A stretch of 64,000 nt of DNA from Drosophila miranda (GCF_003369915.1 NC_046675.1:8184001-8248000); one strand, 5' to 3'. Positions 44,994 through 56,173 are shown, counted from the stretch's first letter. Made by a program: numbers and translations. The notes: a model not told the origin generated them from the letters alone.

Positions 44994-46605
44994 CAGGGAC
45001 CGTAAATAATCATTATTTTTTTTTTTTTTATAAAAAAATCTCTTATTTTTAATGGACCTACAAAAACACTATTTACACCAAAATCTTTATTTTTGTACAA
45101 TCTCTGCATTGCCGCCATGATTTGCAAACTTTTGATTTTTTACGATTTTCTTCACAGATAATCATTATTTTTGTGTAATTTGATAAAACTTAGGATTAAT
45201 CATTATTCTTGATCAAAAAAAATAAAACTCAAAAATAATGATTATCAATGATTTTTATTTTTTTCTCTTAAAATAAAACTTAACAGGAATTTACGGCTTC
45301 TGTGTTAGAATGTTCGCCAATATTATTGCATATCCTTGTCAAAGGACCACAAAGCTACACCCTGCGCTAAAATTTTCTTTTTGAAAATACATTAAAATTT
45401 TTTTGTTATTTTTGGTTTTGTTGTCGGAAATACGTTTAATTAATAAGTATTATTTAATTTTACAAAAAGTAATTTTGACAATGACAATGGCCGTGTCCAT
45501 TTTAAGGCAGAGGATTCTGTTTTTGGATGTTTTGACCATTTCGCATTTAATTTGGCTGTACTTTTCCTCGACTAAGCTCATAATATTTCTGGAAGTTACA
45601 GTGGGCATATCCAAGCCGCTAAATATGTGAGCTGTTAACGCCTTAAAGCCTTTTGAGTCTAGTACAGCAAACGGAAGTTTTGCGGCAGTCACCAGGTCAA
45701 TACAGGCATTCTTGACATCATCTTGCCCCATTACCCCCGAAAACTTCTTTTTCTTTTCGGGCACTTCGGTTTTTTTGTTTTCGGCCAAGGTTTCATATTC
45801 GCCTTTGTGCACTTTTTCTAAGTGCCGCTTTAGATTGCACACAAAATTTCCACTCAAAGTCAATTTGCAAATTTTACACTCAGAAACATTACTTTCCGCG
45901 TGGAATGTAAAAAAATTACGCGGAATACAATTACGTTTGAGACCCATCTTGAAACGCGACTAAGAATAATCACCAAAAACTAAGTATCAATGCATTAACA
46001 CTCGCGGCTTAAGATAAGCAATTATAAAAATAGATAAATAAATTGCATGAGCGTAGTCAAGCGCAAGTAAGTCTTCGTAAGTCTTCTTCCCCCTCAGGTA
46101 CGACTATGAGCAACTAGCTTTCCTTATCTTTTATTTGTTATTGATACATAAAAGCAGTAGTAACGTAGTTTTAATAAATACAAATATATATATTTACATA
46201 AATAACTAAAATAAATGCTGAGATTTATTTTGAGCGAAATATAATATATAATATTTATTATAATATATAAATTTATAATTTTTTTAAATTTATTTTCAAA
46301 ACAAAAATTTTAGCGCAGTGTGTAGCTTTGTGGTCCTTTGACAAGGATATGCAATAATATTGGCGAACATTCTAACACAGAAGCCGTAAATTCCTGTTAA
46401 GTTTTATTTTAAGCGAAAAAAATAAAAATCATTGATAATCATTATTTTTGAGTTTTATTTTTTTTGATCAAGAATAATGATTAATCCTAAGTTTTATCAA
46501 ATTACTCAAAAATAATGAATATCTGTGAAGAAAATCGTAAAAAATTTAAATATGATCATTACCAAGTAATTTTTATTATATAACTTATAATGATTACGGT
46601 CCCTG
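44994..46605. mobile_element. hAT-family transposon, 1,612 bp, with 8-bp target duplication
   Basis: The ends are inverse copies: CAGGGACCGTAA at 44,994 and TTACGGTCCCTG ending at 46,605. Both are flanked by the identical 8-mer ATTATAAG (44,986-44,993 and 46,606-46,613). Subterminal inverted arms of about 240 bp (45,138-45,385 and 46,300-46,545) share words such as 'aacattctaacacagaagcc' in inverse orientation. CAGGG ends plus an 8-bp TSD are typical of the hAT superfamily. The interior holds a BED-finger ORF but not the catalytic transposase, so this copy is an internally deleted, non-autonomous derivative. The perfect duplication suggests a fairly recent insertion. Confidence 0.88.
45450..45947 (-). 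CDS. BED-type zinc-finger ORF of the hAT element (165 aa)
   Basis: The ORF begins MGLKRNCIPRNFFTF and carries a BED/C2H2-like finger CKICKLTL...LKRHLEKVHKG (C-x2-C ... H-x4-H), then a short conserved hAT N-terminal region (DLVTAAKLPFAVLDSKGF, typical of hAT transposases before the catalytic domain). It stops soon after, so the RNase H-like catalytic and dimerisation domains are absent. A DNA-binding fragment like this could act as a competitor of the full transposase, but that is speculation. Confidence 0.75.
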   Translation of the reverse strand: MGLKRNCIPRNFFTFHAESNVSECKICKLTLSGNFVCNLKRHLEKVHKGEYETLAENKKTEVPEKKKKFSGVMGQDDVKNACIDLVTAAKLPFAVLDSKGFKALTAHIFSGLDMPTVTSRNIMSLVEEKYSQIKCEMVKTSKNRILCLKMDTAIVIVKITFCKIK

Positions 46606-46780
46606 ATTATAAGAGAACCCAAACCAACTACAAAAAACACACTGCGTGAATGCTCTACACTTTTAAGTTCTCCAAAAAGTTTATTAAAATCGTTCTTGTG
46701 CTAATCAAGTTTAAAAATGTTCAAACTTGGAGCGCTTTATGAGCTTCATTAAAAACAAAATTATTTACTGTAGAATACAA

Positions 46781-48378
46781 CTATTTTTGACAAATGTAAA
46801 AATGTTTTTCCGAACAATCCAAATCGTTCATTCCTTTTCTGGTCAGTTCTACACAATCTTCATCGCCCTTCCAGTTATCTGGGTATCCCCTCCATTTCAA
46901 GAAAGTGGCCTTCTTCCCAGTAGCACTCAACATATACTCCCCTTCTTTTTCAATATCATTAACATCCAACCAGAATTGAAGAAAGACAGGTAGAGCCTTT
47001 GTCACTAAGTCGTACTCCTGCTGGTTCTGCGGGCTAGCCAAGTGGCTGCCCAGCTCTTGGCATCTATCCCGAGCATCTGTCCAGTTTAGTCTCTCGTTCA
47101 TCACAAAATAATACAATTTTGAGCCAAGTATCTCAAACGAAACGAACCGGTACTCCCAGAGTGTTTTTAATTTATACTCTGACTCTTTAACAGCTGCCTC
47201 GTGGGTAGACATTGTTTTCTGTTGATTCGTCAATTGATCCTGAAGCTGCGACAGTCTGGTCTGTGAGTCCGACAGTGTCCTTTCGTCATTTTCAAGTTTC
47301 CTTTCATGGCCTGCAAACTTGTTTTCGAGCCCGTTCAGTACCTCTGCCAGCTTACTTCCATCCGACTCGATCTTTTGTTGCCTGTCTGTTAAGTCTTTCT
47401 CTAGGTTGGCAATACTTTCGTTGACCCTTGCGGCTTCAGCGATATGCTTCGATTTTTGGCCAGACAATTGTTCCTTTATGCCGCTAAGACCATCAGCCAC
47501 TTGACTAATATTTAAAGATATATTGTCCCGTTGCTCCGACAGCACTTTCTCAATGTTGGAGAGTCTCTTCGTTACTAAGATTTCATCCAAAGAGACCCTT
47601 TCTTCTTGTCCTGTGATCTGTTTCTCTAGTACCTCTGCTCTATCCCGCAACTTGTCTAAATAGGACGTGCCATTGCCAACCCTCGCCTGCTCGACTGCGA
47701 TCTGGTTTTCCATTCGTCCTAGTATCTCCAGCATCTGCTGTGCCCCCGCAACCAGCTGTCTTTGTTTGTCTTCCAATTTTTCAAGTTTCTCTGTGGCTGT
47801 GCTTTCGGCCAAAGCAGCCCTCTCCTGCTGCTCTGTGATCCGTTTCTCCAGTCCACCCAGTCTTTCGCTCAGCCTGCCCATATCAGAATCGTTTCTTTCC
47901 TGCTGATCTGACAAGTTTTGTTTCACTCTTTCGATCATTTCCAACAGCCCGTTTTCGGCAGATGTGTCCATCCTTTGGCGTTCAACTAATTTATGTTCTA
48001 CACTGTCTAGTCTTGCCGCTTGCGCCGATGAGGTATCCTTATTTTGTTTTAGTTTGCTTTCGGTTTCCTCTAGTTTTTGTCTGCTCTCCAGTTTGTCTTG
48101 ATGGTTTACTAGTCCAAGTTCAGTCCAATTCTTGTGCATCATCCAATTGTTTTCAATGTTATTCAGTTGCAGTTGCATCATAAGCTGCTGATCCAAGACT
48201 GATTTTATGGATTTGTAGCAGAAGTCTGTGCAGCCAGTATATGATTGCACCTGTGATTATGGTTATTGAATATTTTCGCTGTCTACTATATCTCTCAAGC
48301 TGAAATACTCACAAAACTTTTTGCCAGAGTTTGCTGCGAGAGTAACCCAAGGACAAAAAATGCAGCAATGTAGCTCAT
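46781..48378 (-). CDS. Secreted C-type lectin with long coiled-coil stalk (511 aa)
   Basis: Two exons, 48,378-48,313 and 48,250-46,781, with a 62-bp intron. Exon 1 encodes a signal peptide (MSYIAAFFVLGLLSQQTLA). Residues about 85-370 form a coiled coil built of 25-26-residue repeats of the type LEKxIxxQxxR. The C-terminal 120 residues are a C-type lectin domain: FVMNERLNWTDARDRC, LGSHLASPQNQQEYD, FWLDVND, CVEL, LDCSEKHFYICQK, with four conserved cysteines. The usual EPN/QPD motif is YPDN and WND is MND, so calcium-dependent sugar binding is uncertain. The plan (signal peptide, coil, lectin) resembles fly accessory-gland and immune lectins such as Acp29AB and lectin-24A, but it is longer. The initiator TCAGTC lies 38 bp upstream. 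Confidence 0.88.
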
Positions 48379-48412
48379 TTTGATCAGTTGTAGCTCAACA
48401 ATTCAAATACAA

Positions 48413-48418
48413 GACTGA
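48413..48418 (-). promoter_or_regulatory. Initiator (TCAGTC) of the lectin gene
   Basis: On the minus strand TCAGTC (initiator A at 48,416) lies 38 bp before the lectin ATG. A weak TATA-like TACTTAAGC sits about 30 bp further upstream. Together they suggest a focused promoter with a very short leader, common for small secreted-protein genes. Confidence 0.35.
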
Positions 48419-48577
48419 AGAGCATTGAGACTTGGAAGTTGCTTAAGTAGTAAATCTCGAGAGACTTGTTCTCAAGAAAGATAAATAAGCATTGAGAGAA
48501 AATAAAAGTCATGGTTTATCATACTTAAACCATGATAACCATATTTAAATATGTACCTTCCAAGAATCTTGGATTCC

Positions 48578-50007
48578 TTATAATCTTGGTGTTGCATTTT
48601 TCTGGGTAGTGTATGTAACATTAATATCTTCACATGCGTCTTCTACATGCATGTACATATGTAAGTGGTATACCCTTTTTATTTGTAAGCGTTTTGGCAA
48701 CATTTGGATTTTAAGCTCTTTGTTTATTAATATGGGACCTAAACGACCCTCTATTATTTTAACAAAAAGATTAGCATACGAAATAACGGGTTTAGCTCTA
48801 AATCCGAAACGGATTTTGATCCTTCCGCGCTGTTTTCTCTGTTCGTTCACCCAGTTCCGAACACTAGTCAAAAAGGGAACGTATAACTCTGGGCAAAATT
48901 GCGAATTGAGAACTTTTACTCGAGGAAGCGCATACGGGAGGTGCAGAAGTTGGTCCTCTGTCATGGGGCTGGATATATGGAAGTAGATAAGGTTCTTCAG
49001 CTTCAATAAGTCTGCGAAGGGCAAGGTATCGCAGAATATATCCAATTCCTTGACTGTAGATATATTGCAAAGATGCTGAACCTGTGCCTCCTTCAAAACG
49101 TGACCTTTCAGGATAAGACTTTCCAAAGGAGAACCCAGTTTGTTGATCAATCCCTCGATAAACGATTCGCGTAACGAACCACCATGCCACACCTGTAAAT
49201 GCCGAAGCTTGGGTAGCTGGCAGACCAGCTCATAGGGCACCGTGGAGTCAAGGAGCTCTACGCCAAAGGCCAGACGTTCCAGCTGCTGACAGTTCGTCAC
49301 CAGAATTTCAAAATTGTTCTTACTGATTTTTGGAATAAGCTGTCCAAAGTTAAGGTATCGCAATTTCTTCATTGTTTGGCAGCAATCCGCCAAGCTCTTG
49401 GCATCGAATCCAGGATAGGCACCTACCTCCAGAGATTCTAATTGATCAAGAACATCCAATCCTCTTTCACTATATGAGAAAGCCTCGAACTTCAGTTTCC
49501 TTAGACACGTGAATTGCTTGAGATTGTGAACAAAAGGCATACACCACCTAGTCACACTTCTAAAGTACAGATGAGCGCCCCTAGTGCGTCGAAAAGTCAT
49601 TTTCAAATGTCGAAGATTCGTGCAGAATTGCCATCAGAATCGGGATTCAATTTGGTCTCATAGCTAACCACATGGTTGCCAACGATCTGCAATAATTGTT
49701 TCAGTTTTTCGTTGGTAATATTATTCGTGAGAGATTCATCAATATGTCTGTAACGATGGCTTGCGTATCTTTTGAACTTTTCTTCAAAACAGACGTTCGA
49801 GGAAGTGAGCCTTAGGTGGTCTCTTACGTTGAGATAATCCATTATCACTCTCCAGCAATCGTCGTTTAAGTCGAGAACAGTTGTACGAGACGTTCTCACT
49901 TTGACTTCCTCTGTATTGCGTGCATCATCGGTTCCAAAGGCTTTCTCTCCATCAACTTTTCTCTTTCTGTTTTGCCTGAGAACAGATTTTGCCGCGTGTT
50001 CACTCAT
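48578..50007 (-). pseudogene. F-box/leucine-rich-repeat gene split by a frameshift
   Basis: The upstream frame (50,007-49,603) starts MSEHAAKSVLRQ and contains an F-box (VLDLNDDCWRVIMDYLNVRD). It ends at a TGA at 49,605. The downstream frame (to 48,578) opens before it and reads FCTNLRHLKMTFRR, LRKLKFEAF, LESLEVG and LRYLNFGQL: leucine-rich repeats that would continue the protein after one added base near 49,625. Undamaged, it would be about 475 aa, a substrate-adaptor type for SCF ubiquitin ligases. The rest of both frames is open, so damage is recent, or a sequencing error. I do not know the fly orthologue. It lies head-to-tail upstream of the lectin gene. Confidence 0.65.
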
Positions 50008-50009
50008 TT

Positions 50010-50540
50010 CTCTTCTTGCGTTCTGTTCTGTTTGTTTTGAAAAGCCTCTACTTTATCAGAAACTGCGGAAAATATGAAAATATGCAGCTTTACTTATAAT
50101 GTGTCTATGTGGATGGAAGTCAAAGGCATACCTCGTTTTCTGTGTTGATCACTGAATATCTTCTGGGACTGGCCCATCAGTACGTCTGGCTGGAAAGCCA
50201 AATGGCTTTCTTCAAATTCATATATTTATATGGGCATTACCAACATTAAATCAATGCTTTTCAACTAAACCGTCGATGAATTGAATGCAGTTACTCAAAC
50301 CAGTTTCGGCAGGCCTATTATTGTGCCGTAATCTGTTATTTTCGTAGTTAAGGCTGTTTCTTTCCCACAGATTGCCCTTTCCAGGATTTCTCTTTAAATT
50401 AAATAGAATTGACTTTTTACTGAATTCAAAGGCGATCTCAGCTGTTGGCACCACCGATTGTTTGTGGGCGAAAACATCGATAGTGACAGAGGGGTACTCT
50501 TAAAGGATGTGTACTCTAGAACTGCGTCTTGGCGTCTTTT
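50010..50540. other. Short intergenic stretch
   Basis: Upstream region of the F-box gene. No TATA box is evident and no other gene is seen. It ends where the DINE-1-type element begins. Confidence 0.5.
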
Positions 50541-51641
50541 TATACCCGATACTCAAAATGAGTATTGGGGTATATTAGATTTGTGGTAAAAGTGGATGTG
50601 TGTAACGTCCAGAAGGAATCGTTTCCGACCCCATAAAGTATATATATTCTTGATCAGCATCAATAGCCGAGTCGATTGAGCCATGTCTGTCTGTCCGTCT
50701 GTCCGTCCGTCCGTCTGTCCGTCTGTCCGTCCCCTTCAGCGCCTAGTGCTCAAAGACTATAAGAGCTAGAGCAACGATGTTTTGTATCCAGACTTCTGTG
50801 ATATGTCACTGCTACAAAAATATTTCAAAACTTCGCTTTGCCCACTTCCGCCCCCCCAAAGGACGAAAATCTGTGGCATCCACATTTTTAAAGATACGAT
50901 AAAACCAAAAACGCAGAATTGTAGAGGATGACTATATGTTTTAGAATGTAAGATCTCAACCAGATCGTATAATTATTATAGCCAGAATCAAGAAAACAAT
51001 TTCATTCTTTCTCGCTCTGTCTCTCTCTAACACACAGGTTTCATGGTCGGTTTTGTCAATTGCAAAATATGAGTTCAAGGATCTCAGAACCTATAAGAGC
51101 CAGAGCAACCAAATTTGGTATCCACACTCCTGTGATATCGGACCTTGACCGTTTCGTGTCCAAATTTCGCCACACCCCCTTCCGCCCCCGCAAAGGACGA
51201 AAATCTGGGGCATCCACAAATCTCAGAGACTATTAAGGCTAGAGTAACCAAATTTGGTATCCGCACTCCTGTTAGATCTTACTATAAAACGTGTATCTCA
51301 AAGTTTCGCCCACCCCCTTCCGCTCACACAAAGGACGAAAATCTGTTGCATCCACAATATTGCACATTCGAGAAAACTAAAAACGCAGAATCATAGATAA
51401 TGACCATATCTATCAGATTGCTGAATCTGGATCAGATCAGATTATTTTTATAGCCGAAAGGAACAAATCAATTTGCAGTGGCTACGCAGCGCCCGACGTC
51501 ACGCTCAGACTGATTTTCTGTCTCTCTCGCACGCACTCTTTGTCGTGTCGTTTAATATTAGCGGCGTCTGCCGGAGAGAGCCATACTGACTTAGTATCGG
51601 GTATAACTGTAGAGTTGCGGTGTCCGCAGCAACTCACAACG
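50541..51641 (+). mobile_element. DINE-1/SGM-type Helitron-derived element, near full length
   Basis: The head reads 'tatacccgatactcaaaatg' and is followed by the well-known fly words 'cgtttccgaccccataaagt' and 'tcgattgagccatg'. A (GTCTGTCC)n microsatellite runs at about 50,685-50,735. Two or three blocks of 'aaaggacgaaaatctg' with 'accaaatttggtatcc' follow. The tail is 'agtatcggg' and the terminal hairpin (GAGTTGCGG...CCGCAGCAACTC). This matches the INE-1/DINE-1 family as it occurs in the obscura group, where related copies are called SGM or ISY. No ORF; non-autonomous. Confidence 0.85.
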
Positions 51642-51649
51642 TTCCACCT

Positions 51650-53480
51650 CGTTTATACATAGAAAAGCATAAGAGTCTATTTGTGGCAATAAGTTGGGTC
51701 CTTTTCGAATGCAGGTGCGTCTTTTGAAATATTCGAATATTTTTGCACCCTTCTGCCTATCAGATTCAAAAAAGTTCGATTTGGCGCGCACCACTCGGTA
51801 TATTTTTCAAATGAGACCGTATATTTCGGTGCTGTACTGTAAAAACTGGTTTTCGCCGCGCTCCCATGAGGTGTTTTTTAGTGCTAAATGGTATTTTTGT
51901 CAATTATTAATTTAATTTTCAATGTTATATAGAAATCCAATAAATGCAAGTATTTCGAATTGGCCAATCATGTATAGAATTGATTCATCAATCGTATAAA
52001 ATTGAGTGGGCATGGCTAAATGTTCTATTTAGCTGGTAATAGTTGACGGAACAAAGAAAACGAGGAATTGGTCGTTTTTTGAATCGAATTTTAATTCGCC
52101 GCAGTTCGCTTTAGCAACAATGAGTCCCATTCCATACACAAATTTGGCTAATTTACCAGCAACATTGCAACTGTTTTTTTGTTGAACTATTTTGCTTAAA
52201 CCTTGTTTAGTCAAAATACAATAAAAGCAAGGACTAAAAACTGGCCAGTTAAGTAGAAAATTGATTCATTAATCGTATAAAATTATGTGGGCATAGAGAA
52301 AGGCCCGGTTGACAACATTTAAATCCTTGTCGCTCACATTCAAAAAAGTTCGATTTGGCGCGCTCCACTCGGTATATTTTTCAAATGAGACCGTATATTT
52401 CGGTGCTGTTCTGAGGGTCATACTGTAGAAATACTGGTTTTCGCCGCGCTACCATGGTATTTTTGTAAATTTCATCAATCTATTAATTTAATTTTAAATT
52501 TTATATAGAAATCCAATAAATGCAAGTATTTCGAATAGGCCAATCATGTATAGAATTGATTCATCAATCGTACAAAATGGAGTGGGCATGGCTAAATGTT
52601 CCATATAGATAGTATTATTCAACGGAACAAAGAATATGAGGAATTTGAATTCGCCGCAGCTTGCCCCAGTTCGCTTTAGCAACAATGAGTCTCATTCCAT
52701 ACACAAATGTTGCTAATTCCATACACAAATGTTGCTAATTCCATGCACACATACCCTGGGGGAAATGGATGTTATAGAATTTTGAATACGTTTGTCTTCC
52801 AAGGCTCAGTAGGTATCAGGATCGAGAGAAATATACACAAGATACTAATAATGTACTTGAATATGTCTAAAGAATATCAATTTGAGAAAAGGTCTTTATA
52901 AATCACGTTTCATCTTCATAAAAAATTAACAAAATAGGGTATACAAAAGGTCTACACGCAACATCGTGACTGTTTTTTTGTTGGACTTTTTCGTTTAAAC
53001 CTTTTTTTACAATAAATACAATAAAAGCAAGGATTAAAAACTATCCAATCGTGTAGAAAATTTATTCATCAATGGGATAAAATTATGTGGGCATTACTGA
53101 AAGATTTAGTTTTCCAGCATTATTCAATGGAATATCAAAATTGAGCAATATGAACGATTTTCCTTTTCCTTTTGTTTTGATTGACCTATTTCGCTACTTG
53201 TTTTTTGTTTGACTTATTTCGCTAAAACCTCTTTTTACACAAAATGCAATAAAAGCAAGTATCAAGAATACACCAGTTAAATAGAAAATTGATTCATCAA
53301 TCGTATAAAAATGTCTGGGCATGGCTAAATGTTCTATATAGCTAGTAATATTCAACGGAAGATCAAAAACGAGGAAAATGTATAGTAGAACTTGAATTCG
53401 TCAGTATTTTATCGGTATGTTTTGGTATATTTCCGAGGGTCGGACCGTATACGCGGTCACACTGCCGCTATAGTTTTTGC
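51650..53480 (+). repeat. Array of five degenerate promoter-like repeats upstream of Dlc90F
   Basis: The word ATTGATTCATCAATCG, or a one- or two-base variant, followed by TATAAAAT and GTGGGCATGGCTAAATG, occurs near 51,978, 52,262, 52,554, 53,060 and 53,291. Each is preceded by CAATAAA-GCAAG and accompanied by GGTATATTT/CCGTATATTTCGG words at 51,799, 52,372 and 53,415. The last copy is the one most like the block at 35,220-35,530 before nonA-l. Spacing is irregular (about 230-510 bp). No protein-coding content. Confidence 0.75.
53454..53464 (+). promoter_or_regulatory. Motif-1 (M1BP) site of the Dlc90F promoter
   Basis: CGGTCACACTG matches the Ohler motif-1 consensus YGGTCACACTR that recruits M1BP at constitutive fly promoters. 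It lies about 600 bp upstream of the Dlc90F start codon, after GGTATATTT-type words. A 5' UTR intron is likely, since GTAAAAATTG at about 53,763 resembles a donor. Confidence 0.6.
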
Positions 53481-54067
53481 TTCCATTTTTTGCGTTGAAT
53501 TTATCGTAAAAATAGTAATTTATCGTAAATTTATTAATCTAAGGTGATCCAGTTTTGAATCGGCAATACAATTGCGTTATTACAGCCGTGTATATAGTCT
53601 AAAAGTGCGCCGCTTTGCAAACAAAAGTCCACTCATTACGACGCAACGACGAAGCAGTGAAAGAGGCGGCAAAAAGCGGAAGAAGAAGCAGGAGGACCTT
53701 GCCATTTTTGATTTCGATTTGATTGTTCGCCCCGCGCCCCGCCAGCCAACAACCAAAGAAAGGTAAAAATTGAGTTTAAAGCAGCCAAATAAGCAGTTAA
53801 AGCAGTTCAAAATAATTAACTAATTCCACCTGCACACACTGTCCAGTGATCCTAGAGTTTCCAGAGCAGATTGTAAAAAGTTCCTGCTGCTGTGACATTC
53901 AGACCCAACAAAACAAATAATATTTTATTTCATTTTATTTTCCACTCAAGGCGTCGACTACGAGACAAAAGCGCGCGTACAACGAATAAAACAAACAAGC
54001 TAAATAAACAACATACAAGCTAAAAAAGACATTAGACTGATTTCGCAACTTGCACACTGAAGCAAAA

Positions 54068-54403
54068 ATGGATGACTCACGCGAAGAAAGCCAGTTCATA
54101 GTGGATGATGTGAGCAAGACGATTAAGGAGGCCATCGAGACCACCATCGGAGGTAACGCGTACCAGCACGACAAGGTGAACAACTGGACCGGCCAGGTGG
54201 TGGAGAACTGCCTGACGGTGCTCACCAAGGAGCAGAAGCCCTATAAGTACATCGTCACGGCCATGATCATGCAGAAGAATGGAGCCGGACTGCACACGGC
54301 CAGCTCCTGCTACTGGAACAACGACACAGACGGCAGCTGCACAGTCCGCTGGGAGAACAAGACCATGTACTGCATCGTGTCCGTCTTCGGCCTGGCCGTT
54401 TAG
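54068..54403 (+). CDS. Dlc90F: Dlc90F, Tctex-1-type dynein light chain (111 aa)
   Basis: A single coding exon starting [15 protein letters not shown] and ending VSVFGLAV. The whole protein is the Tctex-1 domain, which dimerises and binds the intermediate chain in cytoplasmic dynein; light chains of this type link cargo to the motor. Landmarks are [17 protein letters not shown] sequence (here [12 protein letters not shown]), [15 protein letters not shown] and the terminal beta-strand sequence. The 111-aa length equals the known fly protein as I recall it. The upstream frame at 53,572-53,766 looks like leader sequence. The gene converges on Polr1E; AATAAA-like words follow at about 54,750. Confidence 0.95.
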
Positions 54404-54830
54404 ACGCGATTTGCGGATGCGGATGCCAACCAAGAAGCAACATAGAATTCACACAACTAACTACTAAGGGGGAGGGATTAACAAGATTGCCGCCGTAAAT
54501 AAATTTTCCAGCACAGCACTCGGACACGGACAGTGAGACAACACGTACACACGGCCAGCCTACGGACCAGGACCAGGCCCCTACAATGAATAATTAAAAG
54601 GAGTTACATACAACACTCAAACACGCAGGATAATAACCAATTCCAGCATAATGCTTTTTTTTCGTTTGGAGCACGCCATCATGTTGGAGGTGTATGCGCC
54701 TAATGTTACTCAAGATATTCTTCAATTAAAGCCTAAATAATGTAATGTAAAAATAAACTTTATTGTGACGACCTTGACAGGCCGGCCACCTAGAAGTTGT
54801 TTAATCGATGTCAAACAGGGTGTTCTACTT

Positions 54831-56101
54831 TTACTTCTTGCGTTGGAAGCGGCGGGAATTCACCAGAGCCGGCACGGTGCTGGGCAGGCGCAGACTGAGC
54901 ACATCCGAGCGGGACTTGGGTCGGGCATTGACGATGTGGGCGTACGATTTGATGCGCTCCTTGGTGGTGCGTAGAGTGCGGGAGAGCACATTCACATCGA
55001 CCTCGTGCTTGTCGCTGATGAGCAGGGCCAGCACAATGAAGTGGGTGAGCGCCTTCTCCGTGCTGTAATTGGTACGGGTGCAGCTCTTGGCCACATTAGG
55101 GTCCGAAAAGCGGTGACGTATGTCGTTCTCGATCTTCTCCGTGATGCGGGACAGCTCCGCGCCCTTCATTTGCCGCGAGCGCAGTGCTATCAGCGACTGC
55201 AGGGCGTCCATGTAAATAATAAGCTTAATGTGCAGAAAGTCCTGCTTCGAGGCTATCTCCCTATCCTGGATGCGCTTGAGGCAAGTGCGAAGATACTCCG
55301 ACTCAATTCTGCGGCGGGGAGAAGGCTGGTTACTCTGAGGTACAAATCTCCATTCGAATAATCTACTTACGGCAGCGCCTCCAGCGGTGTAGCGTACACC
55401 ACCTTGGCCTCCTCATCTAGCCTCTCCAGCAAGCTTGCCGGCACCACGTCCTCCACGTCAAACACCTCACTAATCTTAGTGGCTGTTTTGTCAAACTTGG
55501 GCACTATGGTGGCCAAGTACTCCTCGTTACCGGCGCTCACGTCGGCCAGTGTCTTGTCCTCTTCGTCGTCGTTCTGTGGGGAGGCCTGCACTGTTTCGTC
55601 CAATTCTTGACGCACCACTTCCACATTGACCATCATCTTTTCGCGATTGTCCATGAGGCGCGAGGCCTTGCGACCGCCGTACTCCTTCAGGAGTTTCTTA
55701 GCAGCATGCTCCTTGGTAAGCATTGGCAAGACCTTCTGCTTCTCTTTCTGTTCCAGCTGCTGGTAAACGTTGTTGGACAGCAGCGCCTGCTGAACGGGAA
55801 GGATTTGCACCTTGTTTGTGCTCTTTTCGCGCAAGCAGATGTACGTGTCAAACTGCTCGTTATCCCGCATCTCCCCCGTGTAAAGTTGGTCGCCGGCAAT
55901 GACCGCAGCGCGCTTCCGCTTATCCTTTCTACTCTCTACGATAGAGAAGTCGGCGGTGCCGCCCAAAGAGCCATTCTGAAATTTAACTGCCAAAACGTTG
56001 TTACTTCACACAGAGATACGGAGAATTTATGACTTACGCATTACGGGTTGTTCATCGTGATGATGGCGACAAACAGTCTCAATAATGGTCTTATCATCCA
56101 T
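54831..56101 (-). CDS. Polr1E: RNA polymerase I subunit RPA49 / POLR1E (385 aa)
   Basis: Three exons, 56,101-56,038, 55,986-55,371 and 55,308-54,831, with introns of 51 and 62 bp; phases agree. The family is A49-like: the N-terminal dimerisation part (VMLKFQNGSLGGTADFSIVES) pairs with RPA34, and the C-terminal tandem winged-helix part holds DPNVAKSCTRTNYSTEKALT. RPA49 aids initiation and elongation by RNA polymerase I on rDNA. Length is near vertebrate POLR1E (about 420) and yeast RPA49 (415). The start is supported by in-frame exon 1 (MDDKTIIETVCRHHHDEQP) and a DRE 65 bp upstream. The symbol follows fly naming for RNA polymerase I subunits. Confidence 0.88.
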
Positions 56102-56165
56102 TTTACTTTAATTTTAAGAATCAGTAAATAAATAAACCGCCGCACGTGTGAATTAGGGATGGACC

Positions 56166-56173
56166 TATCGATA
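56166..56173 (-). promoter_or_regulatory. DRE (TATCGATA) upstream of Polr1E
   Basis: TATCGATA lies 65 bp before the Polr1E start codon, the same arrangement as at Dph2 (71 bp) and nonA-l (83 bp). This supports 56,101 as the true start and a DREF-type growth-gene promoter. Confidence 0.6.

Noticed and set aside
50685-50735. (GTCTGTCC)n array as an independent satellite or CRISPR-like repeat
   Set aside because: It is the microsatellite that belongs to DINE-1-type elements; there are no spacers.
53572-53766. 64-codon basic frame upstream of Dlc90F
   Set aside because: Lies in the expected 5' leader before a likely splice donor; Lys/Arg-rich composition follows from purine-rich sequence.
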